Assembly (NCBI GenBank): GCA_040758635.1
Contig: JBFLVI010000053.1
Span: 1-12,338, forward strand
Length of the DNA: 12,338 nucleotides
Direction of reading: 5' to 3'
Source: Yes71-27 sp040758635
GTDB lineage: Bacteria > Bacillota > Desulfotomaculia > Desulfotomaculales > Ammonificaceae
The position numbers and the translations under genes are program-made. Below the pieces are notes generated by a model. That model ran no database searches, was not told the origin of the DNA, and saw only the letters and a list, made by a program, of their open reading frames with translations. Below, piece by piece: positions 11,236 to 12,338 of the stretch; within the stretch, counting starts at the first letter, position 1; every line of letters begins with the position of its first letter.

Positions 11236-12338
11236 CTATTTCCCCTCGTCGGAATACCTTGGTACGGAAGCCGTTACGTCAACGGATTTCCCTTCCGGGC
11301 GTTCAATGAAAGTATCCAGTTCGCCGATCTTCCTGAAAGTCACGACCGGCTCCGGCCGCACCACCGGAAGCGGGCGCTTTGTTTCCTCCTTGTTGTCAAA
11401 CGCCACCTTCGGCGTGGCTTCCTCTTCCTCCGCCTGCTCCTGCGGCGTGGCCATCAACTCGGCGAACTCCGAACCCTCGATCGTTTCCTGCTCGAAAAGC
11501 CGCCGCGCGATCCGTTCGAGCGTGTCCTTGTGCTGGGTCAGGATCTCCCGGGCCCGGTTGTAACACTCGTCAATGATCCGCCGCACCTCCCGGTCGATGG
11601 CGTAGGCCACCTCTTCGCTGTAGTTTCGGTCCCGCGCCAGGTCCCGTCCCAGGAAGGGGGTGTCGTGCCTGGACCCGAAGGTGAGCGGACCCAACTCCTC
11701 GCTCATTCCGTACTCCATGATCATCCGCCGGGCGATCTCGGTGGCCCGCTCCAGGTCGTTCTGCGCCCCGGTGCTAACCTCTTTGAGCATCAGGTCCTCG
11801 GCCACCCGGCCGCCCAGGAGCATCGTGACCTGGTCGATCAACTGCGACCGGGTCATGTAGTAGCGGTCCTCCTTCGGGAGCAGGAGAGTGTAGCCGCCCG
11901 CGCGCCCCCGCGGGATGATGGACACCTTGTGCACCGGGTCGGTATGCGGCAAAAGGTAGCTCACGATAGCGTGACCGGCCTCGTGGTACGAAACCAGCCA
12001 CTTCTCGCGCTCGCTGATGACCCGCGATTTCTTCTCCGGTCCGGCGAGCACGCGCTCGATGGCGCTTTCCATGTCGCACATCTCGATCCGCTTCTTGTTC
12101 CGCCGGGCCGCCAAAAGCGCCGCCTCGTTGACCACGTTCGAGAGGTCCGCCCCGCTGAAACCGGGGGTGCGCCGCGCTAAGACATCGAGGTCCACATCCT
12201 CCGCCAGGGGCTTCCCGCGCACGTGCACCTTGAGGATCTCCCGCCGGCCGTTGATGTCCGGCATATCCACCACGATCTGCCGGTCGAACCGCCCCGGCCG
12301 CAAAAGCGCCGGGTCAAGGATGTCCGGCCGGTTCGTGG
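11236..12338 (-). CDS. ftsH: FtsH ATP-dependent zinc metalloprotease, 5' end outside window
   Basis: The last 367 residues or so of FtsH, a membrane-anchored AAA+ protease that degrades misfolded membrane and regulatory proteins. The visible frame enters the window in the AAA+ second region of homology, TNRPDILDPALLRPGRFDRQ, which carries the arginine fingers. It then has GFSGADLSNVVNEAALLAAR (AAA lid) and the zinc site HEAGH (11971-11985), followed by LGGRVAED and STGAQNDLERAT with the third, acidic zinc ligand. The N-terminal membrane segments and Walker motifs are upstream. After the protease domain is an extra acidic and Pro-rich tail of about 70 residues (from EQAEEEEATPK to the end), longer than the E. 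coli-type C-terminus. The TTG at 12303 is internal. Confidence 0.96.
   Translation of the reverse strand, partial: TNRPDILDPALLRPGRFDRQIVVDMPDINGRREILKVHVRGKPLAEDVDLDVLARRTPGFSGADLSNVVNEAALLAARRNKKRIEMCDMESAIERVLAGPEKKSRVISEREKWLVSYHEAGHAIVSYLLPHTDPVHKVSIIPRGRAGGYTLLLPKEDRYYMTRSQLIDQVTMLLGGRVAEDLMLKEVSTGAQNDLERATEIARRMIMEYGMSEELGPLTFGSRHDTPFLGRDLARDRNYSEEVAYAIDREVRRIIDECYNRAREILTQHKDTLERIARRLFEQETIEGSEFAELMATPQEQAEEEEATPKVAFDNKEETKRPLPVVRPEPVVTFRKIGELDTFIERPEGKSVDVTASVPRYSDEGK

Overview
The window looks like chromosome from an anaerobic, probably spore-forming Firmicute of the Clostridia (Desulfotomaculum/Pelotomaculum/Moorella-like). That placement is inference. It rests on moderately high GC, GGAGG-type ribosome binding sites, frequent TTG starts, a formate-tetrahydrofolate ligase of the kind used by acetogens and related anaerobes, and an Mrp/DUF134 gene pair. 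No rRNA, tRNA, CRISPR array, transposase or integrase was seen.

Left part (about 1-3500) is an accessory island. It holds a 5'-truncated PIN-domain toxin (2-247), a broken dTDP-4-dehydrorhamnose 3,5-epimerase (313-640), a DUF433/DUF5615 toxin-antitoxin pair on the minus strand with its own promoter (650-1339), the frameshifted first part of a dTDP-glucose 4,6-dehydratase (1394-1469), a frameshifted HicA-like fragment (1551-1756), an intact two-domain protein of unknown function (1760-2776), and an AbrB/PIN (VapBC) pair on the minus strand with a near-consensus promoter (2818-3504). The two broken sugar genes suggest a decayed dTDP-rhamnose locus invaded by or left among toxin-antitoxin genes.

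Middle part (3520-8226) is a minus-strand run read right to left from a TTGACC-17 nt-TATAAT promoter at 8198-8226: DUF134 DNA-binding protein, Mrp ATPase, FolP, FolB, FolK, a sirtuin deacylase, and possibly a 44-residue ORF. FolB, FolK and the sirtuin overlap end to start and are probably translationally coupled. FolB, FolK and FolP supply successive steps of folate synthesis. GTP cyclohydrolase and folylpolyglutamate synthase are not in the window.

The stretch 8141-8855 has no convincing gene but is rich in structure: twin AACGTT sites, a minus-strand intrinsic terminator, a long imperfect hairpin, and two diverged 44-base direct repeats each carrying a hairpin. It is the least explained part of the window.

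Right part (8856-12338, minus strand) reads FtsH protease (5' end outside the window), nucleoside diphosphate kinase, then formate-tetrahydrofolate ligase. Fhs consumes the tetrahydrofolate whose precursors are made by the fol genes downstream, so the middle and right parts are linked through one-carbon metabolism.
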